From Pacificoceanicola onchidii (GTDB lineage: Bacteria > Pseudomonadota > Alphaproteobacteria > Rhodobacterales > Rhodobacteraceae): DNA of 64,000 nt. Below the pieces are notes generated by a model. It saw only the letters and a list, made by a program, of their open reading frames with translations. It made no database searches and was not told the origin of the DNA. Made by a program: the position numbers and the translations under genes. Of this stretch, positions 32,313 through 41,635 are shown piece by piece. Positions within the stretch are counted from its first letter, which is position 1, and every line of letters starts with the position of its first letter. The stretch is taken from contig NZ_SRXY01000006.1 of assembly GCF_004804335.1 (NCBI RefSeq), forward strand, positions 248,001 to 312,000, in the 5' to 3' direction.

Positions 32313-32980
32313 CAGCTGGTCCGTTCGAGCATGTAACCCAAGCCCCGCGCGGTTCGGATGGTCACGCCATGGTCCGAAAGGCGCTTGCGCAGGCGCGAAA
32401 CGTGGGGTTCGACGGCGGTTTCTTCGACATCCGCACCGACGCCATAGACATGATCGGTCAGCTGCGCCTTGGACACGATGCGCCCGCGTCGTTCCAGCAG
32501 GCATTCGAGGACCGCCAGTTCGCGCCGAGGGATCTCCAAACGTGTACCGCCCGCCGTAACCTGCCGTGCGGCCCGGTCGAACTCCAGTCCGCCCAACGTC
32601 TCGCGCGCGCCGTAATCGAGGTTCTTGCGCCGCGACAGAGCACGGATACGCGCCTCCAGCTCATCCATTTCAAACGGCTTCACAAGATAGTCGTCCGCGC
32701 CCATATCCAAACCGTTCACCCTGTCGCTGGTCTCGGAGCGGGCCGTCAGCAGGATCACCGGCACCCCGTCTTCGCGCCCCCGGAGCGCGCGCAGCACGTC
32801 CAGGCCCGACTGACCTGGCAGGTTGATGTCCAGCACCACAAGATCGGCCCCTTCGCCCGCCAGAAAACGGTCTGCCTCGTCGCCATCGTGCAAAAGATCC
32901 ACCGCGTGTCCGCGATCGCGCAATCGATAAGCAATTGCCCGTGCAAGGGTTTCATTGTCTTCGACGACGGCAATCCGCAT
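32312..32980 (-). CDS. tctD: Response regulator, TctD-like (OmpR class)
   Basis: 222 aa from the ATG at 32980. The receiver domain has acidic pair VVEDNE, phospho-acceptor Asp in VVLDINLPG and Lys in VKPFE. The C-terminal OmpR-type winged helix runs to GLGYMLERTS with HVSRLRKRL. It is upstream of and coupled to the kinase. The divergent 156-bp interval to the TctC-like gene is where it should bind; no clear direct repeat was identified there by eye. Confidence 0.9.
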   Translation of the reverse strand: MRIAVVEDNETLARAIAYRLRDRGHAVDLLHDGDEADRFLAGEGADLVVLDINLPGQSGLDVLRALRGREDGVPVILLTARSETSDRVNGLDMGADDYLVKPFEMDELEARIRALSRRKNLDYGARETLGGLEFDRAARQVTAGGTRLEIPRRELAVLECLLERRGRIVSKAQLTDHVYGVGADVEETAVEPHVSRLRKRLSDHGVTIRTARGLGYMLERTS

Positions 32981-33136
32981 GTGAACTCCGCTCCGGGCAA
33001 GGCGCGCGCAAGCTTGGCGCAAGGTTGGCCCTCCATGATCTGCAGATCGGAGGGGGAATCAACCCCTGCAGAATATTTGGCAGCATGGTGGCCCGGAGGA
33101 CGGTTCCATGTTTGTCTGGTCAACAGGGAGGATCCA

Positions 33137-34225
33137 ATGACCGTTACCCGATTCACACGCCGCGCCGCCTTGGCTATCGCAGCATCCGCCGCCATCGCGG
33201 CCCCCGCCAGTGCCGAGGTCGACTTCTCCGGCAAGACAATTGAATGGGTGATCCCGTTCTCCGAGACCGGCGGTTCGGCCAAATGGGCCAACTTCTTTGC
33301 TCCGCTTCTGTCCGAAGAATTGCCCGGCAACCCGACCGTTGTCGTGAAGTTCATGCCGGGCGCAGGCTCCACCAAGGGCGCAAACTGGTTCCAGAACCAG
33401 ACCCACGAGGACGGCACGCTGCTGTTCGGCTCGTCCGGCTCGACCCAGTTCCCCTACTTGCTGGGTGATCCGCGCGTGCGTTACGAGTACAAGGACTGGA
33501 ACGCGGTCATGGCTTCCGGCACCGGCGGTGTGGCCTATCTGAACGCCGAGGACGGCGCGAAGTTTGACGGCTCCGCGAACATGCTCAAGGACACCGATTT
33601 CATCTACGGCTCGCAGGGCGCAACCCGCCTTGACCTCGTGCCGCTGCTGGCCTGGAAAATGCTTGGCATGAACGTCGAGCCGGTCTTTGGCATCAAGGGC
33701 CGCGGCGATGGCCGCCTGATGTTCGAACGCGGCGAAGCCAACATCGACTACCAGACTTCCTCCGGCTACCTCAAAGGCTCCGCCGAGATGGTCGAGGCTG
33801 GTCAGGCCGTGGCGATGATGACCTGGGGTGCGCTCGACGCCGATGGTAACATCGTGCGGGACCCGACCTTCCCGGACATCCCGACCTTCAAGGAAGTCTG
33901 CGACGCCACCGATGGCTGCGAAACTTCCGGTGAGGCATGGGATGCGTGGAAAGCCTTCTTCATCTCCGGCTTCCCGGTGCAGAAGCTCGCCTTCCTGCCT
34001 GCCGGCACGCCGCAGGACGTGATCGACACCTACACTGCTGCCTTTGAGGCCGTGGTGGCGCGCCCTGACTTCGGTGACATCTCTGCCGCGCGCGTTGGCA
34101 AGTACCAGGTGTTCACCGGCGCAGGCGCACAGGATGCGCTCGGCACCGCGACCTCGGTTCCGGATGAGGCCAAGGCCTATGTCACCAACTGGCTTGGTGA
34201 AGCCTACGGCGTGACGCTCAAGTAA
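33137..34225 (+). CDS. tctC: TTT-system periplasmic binding protein (TctC-like)
   Basis: 362 aa with a signal peptide carrying a twin-arginine (RFTRRAALAIAASAAIAAPASA), so export by Tat or Sec is possible. The mature part is a Bug/TctC-type receptor: IEWVIPFSETGGSAKWANFF, FMPGAGSTKGANWF and a C-terminal lobe. It is longer than typical TctC (about 325) and contains a Cys pair (VCDATDGCE). GGGAGGATCC precedes the ATG. It is the first gene of the transporter operon. Confidence 0.86.
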   Translation: MTVTRFTRRAALAIAASAAIAAPASAEVDFSGKTIEWVIPFSETGGSAKWANFFAPLLSEELPGNPTVVVKFMPGAGSTKGANWFQNQTHEDGTLLFGSSGSTQFPYLLGDPRVRYEYKDWNAVMASGTGGVAYLNAEDGAKFDGSANMLKDTDFIYGSQGATRLDLVPLLAWKMLGMNVEPVFGIKGRGDGRLMFERGEANIDYQTSSGYLKGSAEMVEAGQAVAMMTWGALDADGNIVRDPTFPDIPTFKEVCDATDGCETSGEAWDAWKAFFISGFPVQKLAFLPAGTPQDVIDTYTAAFEAVVARPDFGDISAARVGKYQVFTGAGAQDALGTATSVPDEAKAYVTNWLGEAYGVTLK

Positions 34226-34322
34226 GCGACCACCCGATTTCGCGCAGGGGCCAGCCCACAAGGCGGCCGGCCCCTGCGCCCCTCTTTCCTCACATTTTCT
34301 GAAGACATGAAAGGCGGCTCCC

Positions 34323-36353
34323 ATGGAGGCTTTCGCCACAGCTCTTCCTGCGCTTGGCGAAGCGTGGGCCCTTATCCTGCAACCTATCGTTCTGGGCTAC
34401 CTTGTCCTTGGCGTCGTGATGGGCCTGGCCGTTGGGGTCTTCCCCGGCCTGGGCGGCATCGCGGGGCTTTCCCTGCTTCTGCCCTTCATGTTCGGCATGG
34501 ACCCGATCCTCGGCCTTGCCCTGATGATCGGCATGGTGGCCGTGGTTCCCACATCGGACACCTTTGCCAGTGTGCTCATGGGGATACCCGGATCATCCGC
34601 GTCACAGGCCACGGTGCTTGACGGCTTTCCCATGGCCAAGAAAGGCGAGGCGGCGCGCGCGCTGTCCGCAGCCTTTTCCAGCTCGCTCTTCGGCGGGCTT
34701 GTGGGCGCGACTTTCCTGACCCTGTTCATCCTGGTGGCGCGGCCCATCGTGCTGGCCTTTGGCCTGCCGGAAATGCTGATGATCACGGTTCTGGGCCTGT
34801 CCATGGTCGCCGTGCTGGCCGGGCGCTTTGCGCTCAAGGGGCTGGCTGCGGCGGGCCTTGGCATCATGATCGGCACCATCGGCGAGGCGGACGCGGGCGG
34901 CAGCCTGCGCATGGCCTCTTATGACATCCCCTACCTGACGGACGGGCTGAAGCTGGTGATCGTTGGTCTTGGCATCTTTGCCGTGCCCGAGATCGTCTCG
35001 CTGCTGCGACAGGACCGCTCCATCGCCAAAGGTGCCAGCCTCGGCGCAGGCTGGCTTGACGGGGTGCGCGACTGGTTCGCCAACATCTGGCTTTCGGTGC
35101 GCTGCTCCATCATCGGGGTGGTTGTGGGCGTCATCCCCGGCCTTGGCGGCTCGGTTGTCGACTGGATCGCCTACGGCCACAGCGTACAGACCACCAAAGA
35201 CAAGTCGAACTTCGGCAAAGGCGAAGTGCGCGGCGTGATCGGGCCGGAAAGCTCGAACAACGCCAAGGAAGGCGGCGGGCTTGTCCCCACCCTGCTCTTC
35301 GGCATTCCCGGCTCCGGTTCCATGGCGATCTTCATCGGTGCGGTGGCCCTTCTCGGCTCCGGCAACATCGAAGTTGGCCCGGGCATGCTCAAGAACAACC
35401 TCGACATCACCTATTCCATCGTCTGGCTTCTGGCGCTGGCGAATGTCGTGGGCACCGTCCTGTGCATCGCGGCCTCTGGCGGCATTGCCAAGCTGACCAC
35501 CATCCGCTTCACCTACCTCGCGCCGTTCCTGTTCATGCTGATCAGCTTTGCGGCTTTCCAGTCCGGTCAGAACTTCGAAGACCTGCTGGCGCTGTTTGCG
35601 ATTGGCCTGATCGGCATCTTCCTGCGCCGGTTCGACTGGTCACGACCGGCCTTCCTGATCGGCTTCGTGTTGTCCAACCCGGTCGAGAAGTTCACCAACC
35701 AGGCGTTCCAGATCGCGTCCTTCCGCTTCCGCAAGAGCTTTGAGGAAGGCATGGACTACATCTTCAGCCCGATTGTCATCGTGCTGATCCTGATCACGAT
35801 CGTTTCGGTGGTGCTTGGCATCCGTCAGGCCAAGTCGATCATGGCCGAAGGTGAGGTCAACTCCGGAGCCAAGCGCGCGCCGCTGGTCTTCCTGCTGGTC
35901 ATCGCGGGTTACTTTGTCATCGCGCTGACCAACGCGGCGCTGATCCCGAACTACAACATGACCGACAAGATCATCCCGCTGGTCATCGGTGGCTTTGCCC
36001 TGACATGCTGTCTCATCCTGCTTGTGCAGATGATCCGCCGCCCCGAGGGTGACGCCATCTTCGCCGACAAGGAAGTGGCCGGTGATGACGCCGACGCGCC
36101 TTACGGGCTGTGGAGCACGCTGGCGTGGTTCGCAGGGCTGATCGCGGCCACCTGGGTGGTGGGCTTCATCCTCGCGTTGGTGGGCTTCCTGGTCTCCTTC
36201 CTGCGGGTGCGGGCCGGGGCAAGCTGGGGTCTGACCCTGCTGCTCACAGCCTGCGGCATCGGCTTCATGTGCCTGATGGCGGGTGTGCTGAACCGCGACT
36301 TCCCGCCGGGTCTGCTGCAGGGTGCTGTTGATCTGCCCTGGCCGCTGAAATGA
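34323..36353 (+). CDS. tctA: TTT transporter membrane subunit, TctA fused to TctB-like domain
   Basis: 676 aa; TctA alone is about 500. Residues about 1-500 are TctA, with about 12 helices and the duplicated signatures GVFPGLGGIAGLSL and GVIPGLGGSVVDWIAYGH, plus a third glycine motif PTLLFGIPGSGSMAIF. After a linker (about 515) come four more helices (APLVFLLVIAGYFVIAL, IIPLVIGGFALTCCLILL, LAWFAGLIAATWVVGFILAL, LTLLLTACGIGFMCLMAGVL) that match a TctB subunit. No separate tctB exists in the operon, which supports a fusion. Confidence 0.86.
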   Translation: MEAFATALPALGEAWALILQPIVLGYLVLGVVMGLAVGVFPGLGGIAGLSLLLPFMFGMDPILGLALMIGMVAVVPTSDTFASVLMGIPGSSASQATVLDGFPMAKKGEAARALSAAFSSSLFGGLVGATFLTLFILVARPIVLAFGLPEMLMITVLGLSMVAVLAGRFALKGLAAAGLGIMIGTIGEADAGGSLRMASYDIPYLTDGLKLVIVGLGIFAVPEIVSLLRQDRSIAKGASLGAGWLDGVRDWFANIWLSVRCSIIGVVVGVIPGLGGSVVDWIAYGHSVQTTKDKSNFGKGEVRGVIGPESSNNAKEGGGLVPTLLFGIPGSGSMAIFIGAVALLGSGNIEVGPGMLKNNLDITYSIVWLLALANVVGTVLCIAASGGIAKLTTIRFTYLAPFLFMLISFAAFQSGQNFEDLLALFAIGLIGIFLRRFDWSRPAFLIGFVLSNPVEKFTNQAFQIASFRFRKSFEEGMDYIFSPIVIVLILITIVSVVLGIRQAKSIMAEGEVNSGAKRAPLVFLLVIAGYFVIALTNAALIPNYNMTDKIIPLVIGGFALTCCLILLVQMIRRPEGDAIFADKEVAGDDADAPYGLWSTLAWFAGLIAATWVVGFILALVGFLVSFLRVRAGASWGLTLLLTACGIGFMCLMAGVLNRDFPPGLLQGAVDLPWPLK

Positions 36354-37411
36354 GCCCCTTGCGCGTCCTCTGCCTGCCCGGTGATGGCATCGGGCCGGAG
36401 ATCAGCGGAGCGACACTGACCGTCTTGCGGCAGGTCGCCCCGCTGATGACCCGGCCTCTGGCGCTCGACACCCAGGAGATCGGCTTTGCCGCTCTGGACG
36501 CGCAGGGCACCACAATCCCCGAGGCCGTCGTCACGGCGGCCAAGGCGGCGGATGGGGTCATCCTTGGCCCTGTTTCGCACAATGCCTATCCGCCTGCCTC
36601 CGAAGGCGGGCGGAACCCCTCCGGCGTGCTGCGTGTTGCGCTGGACCTTTATGCCAATATCCGGCCCGCGCGCTGTTACGACGGGCTGGAGGCACCAACC
36701 CGCAGGCCCTTTGACCTCGTGGTCGCCCGCGAGAACCTCGAAGGGTTCTACGCCGACCGCAACATGCATGAAGGCGGCGGCGAGTTCGCCCCCGTGCCCG
36801 GCGTCGCTCTGGCCATGCGCAAGATCACCGAAGCCGGATCACGCCGCATCGCCGAGGCCGCCTTTGCACTGGCCGCCCAGCGCCGAGGCCGGGTCACCGC
36901 CATTCACAAGGCAAACGTGATGCGCCTGACCGATGGGCTGTTCCTCCAGGTCTGCCGCGAGATCGCCAGCGCGCATCCCGATATCGTCTATGACGAACTG
37001 CTGGTCGATGCCGCCGCGGCGCATCTCGTGCGCCACCCTGACCAATTCGACGTGCTGCTCTGCACCAACATGTTCGGCGATATCCTTTCTGACCTTGCCT
37101 CGGAGCTGTCCGGCGGGCTGGGGCTGGCCGGATCGCTGAACCTTGGCGAGACCCATGCGCTTGCCCAGGCCCAACATGGCTCTGCCCCGAGCATCGCCGG
37201 GCAGGACCGCGCCAATCCGACCTCGCTGATCCTCTCTGCGGCCATGCTGCTGCGTCACCGCGGAGAGCCTCGCGCCGCAGAGGCCATCGAGACCGCCATC
37301 ACCCGCGCGCTGGCCAGCCCGGAGAGCCGCACCGCCGATCTTGGCGGCCCGCTTGGAGCCGCCGCCTTCACTGACCTTCTTTGCACCTTCATCGACGAGG
37401 CCCACTCATGA
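36350..37411 (+). CDS. Isocitrate/isopropylmalate dehydrogenase family protein
   Basis: 353 aa, decarboxylating beta-hydroxyacid dehydrogenase. Substrate and cofactor motifs: LPGDGIGPEISG, VARENLEGFYAD, the catalytic Lys in IHKANVMRLTDG and the metal-binding NMFGDILSDLASELSGGLG. It may act on isopropylmalate, isocitrate, tartrate or a related acid; being inside a tricarboxylate-transporter operon argues against a leucine-synthesis LeuB role. The start overlaps the transporter stop by 4 bases. Confidence 0.86.
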   Translation: MSPLRVLCLPGDGIGPEISGATLTVLRQVAPLMTRPLALDTQEIGFAALDAQGTTIPEAVVTAAKAADGVILGPVSHNAYPPASEGGRNPSGVLRVALDLYANIRPARCYDGLEAPTRRPFDLVVARENLEGFYADRNMHEGGGEFAPVPGVALAMRKITEAGSRRIAEAAFALAAQRRGRVTAIHKANVMRLTDGLFLQVCREIASAHPDIVYDELLVDAAAAHLVRHPDQFDVLLCTNMFGDILSDLASELSGGLGLAGSLNLGETHALAQAQHGSAPSIAGQDRANPTSLILSAAMLLRHRGEPRAAEAIETAITRALASPESRTADLGGPLGAAAFTDLLCTFIDEAHS

Positions 37412-38505
37412 GCCAATCCGCTATTCCCTTTGTCTTCATGCGCGGTGGCACCTCGCGCGGCCCGTACTTCCAGCGCGCTGATCTGCCCGAGGATCTTGAT
37501 ACGCTGGCCGAAGTGCTGATCGCAGCGGTGGGCTCCGGCCACGCGCTGAACATCGACGGCATCGGCGGCGGCGCGGCGGTGACCACCAAGGTTGCCATGC
37601 TGTCCCGCTCCGACGATGACTGGGCCGATATCGACTATTTCTTTGCACAGGTTTCGGTCGAGGACAGGCTGGTCGATTTCAAGCCGACCTGCGGCAATAT
37701 CCTCTCCGGGGTCGGCCCTGCCGCCATCGAGATGGGCCTGATCGAGCCGAAGGGCGACGAGACCGAAATCCGCATCCACGCGGTCAACACCGGCGCACGG
37801 GTCATTGCGCGGCTTCAGACGCCGGGCGGCCAGCTGACCTATGACGGCGACACAGAAATCGCCGGTGTTCCCGGCAACTCTGCCGCGATCCAGCTGACCT
37901 TTATGGGGGTTGTCGGCTCGTCCACGGGGGCGTTCCTGCCGACGGACAACCTGCGGGACGAGATCGACGGCATCGAAGTCACGTGCATGGACGTCGCCAT
38001 GCCTGTGGTCATCGCCCGCGCCTCGGATTTTGGCCTGACCGGGTACGAAAGCGCCGCTGAACTGGACGACAACAGCGCCTTTTTTGATCGGATGGAAGCG
38101 ATCCGCATCGAGGCAGGCAAGCGCATGGGCATGGGCGACGTAAGCAAGTCCGTCACTCCGAAGTTTGGCCTTCTGGCCCCGGCAAATGCCGGCGGCACCA
38201 TCGCCGCGCGTTACTTCATGCCCTGGAAGACCCATCCGACCATGGCCGTGACCGGTGCGCAGTGCCTTGCATCCTGCGCCCTGACACCCGGCTCTGTGGC
38301 CGATGGCTTGCTGGAGCGTCCTGACGCCTCCCCGGCCAATGTCGTTCTGGAACACGCCTCCGGCACAATCGACGTGCTGGTGGATTTCACCGCCAACAAC
38401 AATTTCGCCCTGAATGCCGCCGGTCTCGTGCGCACCGCGCGCAAGCTGGCTGACGGCAACGTCTATGTCCCCGCCCGGATCTGGGCCGGAAAGGAGATCG
38501 CATGA
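37408..38505 (+). CDS. galD: PrpF-family isomerase, 4-oxalomesaconate tautomerase-like
   Basis: 365 aa from the ATG at 37408, overlapping the previous stop by 4 bases. The diaminopimelate-epimerase-like fold of PrpF/GalD is shown by FVFMRGGTSRGPYF, PTCGNILSGVGPAAI and GHALNIDGIGGG. GalD tautomerises 4-oxalomesaconate, while PrpF isomerises aconitate derivatives. Within a TTT transporter operon, an aconitate- or oxalomesaconate-like substrate is plausible; the exact one is not readable. Confidence 0.8.
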   Translation: MSQSAIPFVFMRGGTSRGPYFQRADLPEDLDTLAEVLIAAVGSGHALNIDGIGGGAAVTTKVAMLSRSDDDWADIDYFFAQVSVEDRLVDFKPTCGNILSGVGPAAIEMGLIEPKGDETEIRIHAVNTGARVIARLQTPGGQLTYDGDTEIAGVPGNSAAIQLTFMGVVGSSTGAFLPTDNLRDEIDGIEVTCMDVAMPVVIARASDFGLTGYESAAELDDNSAFFDRMEAIRIEAGKRMGMGDVSKSVTPKFGLLAPANAGGTIAARYFMPWKTHPTMAVTGAQCLASCALTPGSVADGLLERPDASPANVVLEHASGTIDVLVDFTANNNFALNAAGLVRTARKLADGNVYVPARIWAGKEIA

Positions 38506-39320
38506 GCGTTCACAACATACTCGTCGCTTTCAACGGCGCGGACAGCGCGGTGGACGCGTTGAAATACGCCGCCTCCATGGCCGGAGACCAAGCCCACGTC
38601 ACGGCACTTCTGGCCCATTCCACGCATGAGGTTGTCAACAGCCGCGCCGCCTGGGTTCCGGCCAAGGCGCGCGAGATCATTGCGCAGGCCAATGAAGACA
38701 TCCTTGGCGAGGTCGAAACCCGGTTCGAGGCGCTGCGCGGCACGCTTGGTCTTGGCGAGCGGTTGCATTTCCGGCGCGTGGCTGGCCGGGTGGACACCGT
38801 CCTTGCCGAAGCCGCCCGCAGCTATGACATGCTGATCATCGGTCAGGACACGTCCGAGGCGGTGGATGATCACGTCAGCCTGCATCCCGACAGGATCTCC
38901 CTGCTCAGCGGCCGCCCGATCCTCGTGGTTCCGCACGGCTATGATACCGAGGCGCGCCATACCCATGCCGCTTTGGTCTGGGACGGCAGCCGGGCTGCGG
39001 CGCGCGCGCTGTCCGACAGTCTCGGCCTCCTAGAAGAGCAAGGGCGCGTCACCGTGCTGACCCTGACCGAGGACACCTCATCGGATCAGATTGCCCCGGT
39101 GATGGAACACCTGCAACGCCATGATGTCAAAGCGGAACACCGCGCGCTCGATCCCACCCCCGGCCCCGCGCGGGCGCTCTTGAGCTGGTGCAAGGACACA
39201 GACCCCTGCATGCTGCTGATGGGCGCTCATGAGCATTCCAAATTCCGCGAGGATTTCCTTGGCGGCATCACAACCCGCGTCCTGCGCGACGCGCCCACCC
39301 CCGTCCTTCTCTCTCACTAA
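38502..39320 (+). CDS. Two-domain universal stress protein
   Basis: 272 aa made of two UspA folds. The first half starts NILVAFNGADSAVDALKYA and the second HAALVWDGSRAAARALSDS, ending LMGAHEHSKFREDFLGGITT plus DAPTPVLL. The second half carries an ATP-binding-like glycine loop; the first does not. Such proteins sense or modulate metabolic state. The start overlaps GalD by 4 bases, so it belongs to the catabolic operon, an unusual but recurrent position for stress proteins near TTT systems. Confidence 0.87.
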   Translation: MSVHNILVAFNGADSAVDALKYAASMAGDQAHVTALLAHSTHEVVNSRAAWVPAKAREIIAQANEDILGEVETRFEALRGTLGLGERLHFRRVAGRVDTVLAEAARSYDMLIIGQDTSEAVDDHVSLHPDRISLLSGRPILVVPHGYDTEARHTHAALVWDGSRAAARALSDSLGLLEEQGRVTVLTLTEDTSSDQIAPVMEHLQRHDVKAEHRALDPTPGPARALLSWCKDTDPCMLLMGAHEHSKFREDFLGGITTRVLRDAPTPVLLSH

Positions 39321-39341
39321 CGCTCAAACGGACCACCTGAC

Positions 39342-39533
39342 ATGACCTCCTACGAAGCCCACGAACAGCTCAACGCTGCCATTGCAACCCTGCGACAGGT
39401 TCGCGACACTCTGGGCAAAGAGCTTTGCCCGACCAAAGGCCAACTGGACATGAAGAACCCGGAAATTCAACGCCTGTCCAACCTGCACGACCGCGCCGCC
39501 ATGGCGATTTCCGCCTGGCACAAGGGGGTTTGA
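39342..39533 (+). CDS. Small conserved-looking protein of unknown function
   Basis: 63 aa, mostly helical and polar (YEAHEQLNAAIATLRQVRDTLG, then LSNLHDRAAMAISAWHKG), with no membrane segment or known motif. It sits 21 bp after the stress protein and directly before (0 bp) the 2-hydroxyacid dehydrogenase, so it is translated within the operon. I do not recognise it; the tight spacing and normal codon use support it being real. Confidence 0.65.
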   Translation: MTSYEAHEQLNAAIATLRQVRDTLGKELCPTKGQLDMKNPEIQRLSNLHDRAAMAISAWHKGV

Positions 39534-40511
39534 ATGCGCGTCCACATCCTTGACGATTGGTTCGACACGCTGCGCGGCCTGCCCTGTTTTTCCAAGCTGG
39601 ATGGGCACGACGTCACCGTCTGGACCGATCACACCGAGGATGTGGATCAACTGGCACACCGTCTGAAAGACGCCGACGCGCTGATCCTGTTTCGCGAGCG
39701 CACGGCGGTGACCCGCGCCTTGCTGGAACGCTTGCCCAATCTGCGGCTGATCTCGCAGCGCGGCGTCTATCCGCATGTGGACGTGCCCGCCTGCACCGAT
39801 CATGGCGTGCTCTTCAGCTCCAAAGTCCCACAAGGGACGGCCCCGAATTATGCGGCGGCAGAGCTGACTTGGGCGCTGATCATGGCGGCGATGCGCGATC
39901 TGCCGGGTCAGATGGCCGCCGCGAAAGCGGGGCTTTGGCAAACCGGCGTCGGGCGCTCCCTGCGCGGCAAATGCATCGGGCTTTATGGCTATGGCCGGAT
40001 TGCCAGCGCCGTGGCCGGGTATGCCCGCGCCTTTGGCATGGAGGTGCAATGGTGGGCGTCCGAAGAGGGCCGCGCGCGCGCCCTTGCGGACGGCGAAACG
40101 GTTGCGACCTCCCGTGAGGCCTTCTTTGCCAGCTCCGACATCGTTTCGCTGCACCTGCGTCTGAAACCTGAAACGCGCGGGATCATCACGGCTGAGGACC
40201 TCGGTCACATGAAAACGGACGCTGTACTGGTCAACACCGCGCGCGCCGGGTTGATTGCGCCGGGGGTTCTGCTTGAGGCCTTGAACGCAGGAAGGCCGGG
40301 ACAAGCGGCGCTGGATGTCTTTGACAGCGAGCCGCTGACCGATCCGGCGGACCCGTTGCTCGCCCACCCGAACGTGATCGCAACACCCCATATCGGGTTT
40401 GTCACCACCGACGAATTCGACAAACAATTCGGAGACATCTTTGATCAGATCGCCGCCTTTGCAGCCGGTGCGCCGATCCACATGATCAACCCCGAAGTCT
40501 GGGACGGCTGA
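39534..40511 (+). CDS. D-2-hydroxyacid dehydrogenase family protein
   Basis: 325 aa. The NAD-binding motif GLYGYGRIASAVAGYA, catalytic Arg in VNTARAGLI, Glu in DVFDSEPL and His in TPHIGFVT are all present. It resembles phosphoglycerate-dehydrogenase-like enzymes that act on small 2-hydroxyacids. The gene abuts the 63-aa gene and ends the catabolic operon, so its substrate is probably a product of the same pathway. The start ATG lies immediately after TGA. Confidence 0.88.
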   Translation: MRVHILDDWFDTLRGLPCFSKLDGHDVTVWTDHTEDVDQLAHRLKDADALILFRERTAVTRALLERLPNLRLISQRGVYPHVDVPACTDHGVLFSSKVPQGTAPNYAAAELTWALIMAAMRDLPGQMAAAKAGLWQTGVGRSLRGKCIGLYGYGRIASAVAGYARAFGMEVQWWASEEGRARALADGETVATSREAFFASSDIVSLHLRLKPETRGIITAEDLGHMKTDAVLVNTARAGLIAPGVLLEALNAGRPGQAALDVFDSEPLTDPADPLLAHPNVIATPHIGFVTTDEFDKQFGDIFDQIAAFAAGAPIHMINPEVWDG

Positions 40512-40589
40512 TCGCCTCTTTCCAAAGCACCTGTGCGGCCCTACTGCTTGGGACAAGACACCTCTTGTCGTCCCTCAGCGAGCCGCCCC

Positions 40590-41513
40590 ATGACACCCAC
40601 GCACAACCAGACCACGCTTGGCATCCTGTTCATGCTGGGCTTTTGCATCTTCGCCCCAATGATGGATGCGCTGGCCAAGGCGACACCGCATGAGGTGCCG
40701 ATCCCGCAGGTGCTTGCCGCGCGCTTCTCCATCCAAGTTGTCCTGCTCTACCCCGTCGCCCTCTTTCTGGGTCGGGCGCTGTCCCTGTCGCTGCGGGATA
40801 TGGGCCTGCACCTCGCCCGCGCTGCCGCGCTTCTGGCCGCGACCGGCTGCTTTTTCACCGCGCTGCGCTTCATGCCCATCGCCGATGCCATCTCCATCTT
40901 CTTTGTCGAGCCTTTCATCCTGACGCTGCTCGGCGCGCTGTTCCTGGGCGAGCCCATTGGCTGGCGCCGGGTGGCCGCCGCCGCCGTGGGCTTTTGCGGG
41001 GCGCTTCTGGTGATCCGGCCGAGCTTTTCAGACCTTGGCCCCGTGGCGCTCCTGCCGCTTGGCACGGCTTTCCTGTTTGCGATCTACATGCTGATGACCC
41101 GAAGCATGAGCCAGCGCGTCGATCCTATCGTATTGCAAGCCCACACGGCGCTTGCCGCCACGACGATGATCCTGCCGCCGCTGCTGATCCTTGACGGTTC
41201 GGGATCCGCTTACTTCGACCCGGTCTGGCCCGAAGGACGCGCGGTCTGGACGTTGCTGGGGCTCGGGTTCATCGCGACAATCTCGCACCTGATGCTGACC
41301 AAGGCGCTCCGGCTCGCGCCCGCCGGGGTGATTGCGCCATTGCAATATCTGGAAATCGTCGGGGCTACGGTGATCGGCTTTCTCGCCTTTGGCGACTTTC
41401 CCACACCGCTCACATGGGTCGGCATCGCCATCATCGTCGCATCGGGCCTCTACATCATTCACCGCGAGCGCCAGTTGGAACGGGAGGTCAACGACCCGCC
41501 ACCCCCGGTTTGA
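40590..41513 (+). CDS. DMT-superfamily EamA transporter
   Basis: 307 aa from the ATG at 40590, ten transmembrane helices in two EamA repeats (first about 5-140, second about 155-300), as in the RhaT/EamA group of metabolite exporters. Substrate unknown. It follows the catabolic operon after 78 bp and has a paralogue 122 bp downstream (41636), from which it is separated by repeat sequences. Function as an exporter or importer of a pathway acid is only conjecture. Confidence 0.86.
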   Translation: MTPTHNQTTLGILFMLGFCIFAPMMDALAKATPHEVPIPQVLAARFSIQVVLLYPVALFLGRALSLSLRDMGLHLARAAALLAATGCFFTALRFMPIADAISIFFVEPFILTLLGALFLGEPIGWRRVAAAAVGFCGALLVIRPSFSDLGPVALLPLGTAFLFAIYMLMTRSMSQRVDPIVLQAHTALAATTMILPPLLILDGSGSAYFDPVWPEGRAVWTLLGLGFIATISHLMLTKALRLAPAGVIAPLQYLEIVGATVIGFLAFGDFPTPLTWVGIAIIVASGLYIIHRERQLEREVNDPPPPV

Positions 41514-41520
41514 CAAGGCG

Positions 41521-41617
41521 TGGCGGGGCACAGCCCCGCCCTACGGACCGCGTCCGCAGACCCGACCCTCCCAAACAGTGCCACCGCCGGTAGGGCGGGG
41601 TTTTACCCCGCCTCCGG
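41521..41617. repeat. Two copies of repeat family 3
   Basis: GGCGGGGCACAGCCCCGCCC followed by TACGG at 41522-41546, and its inverted partner, TAGGGCGGGG plus TTTTACCCCGCC, at 41591-41612. Both are hairpins. A third copy lies at 46921-46953. Confidence 0.6.
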
Positions 41618-41635
41618 CTGAACTAGGCTCGCACC

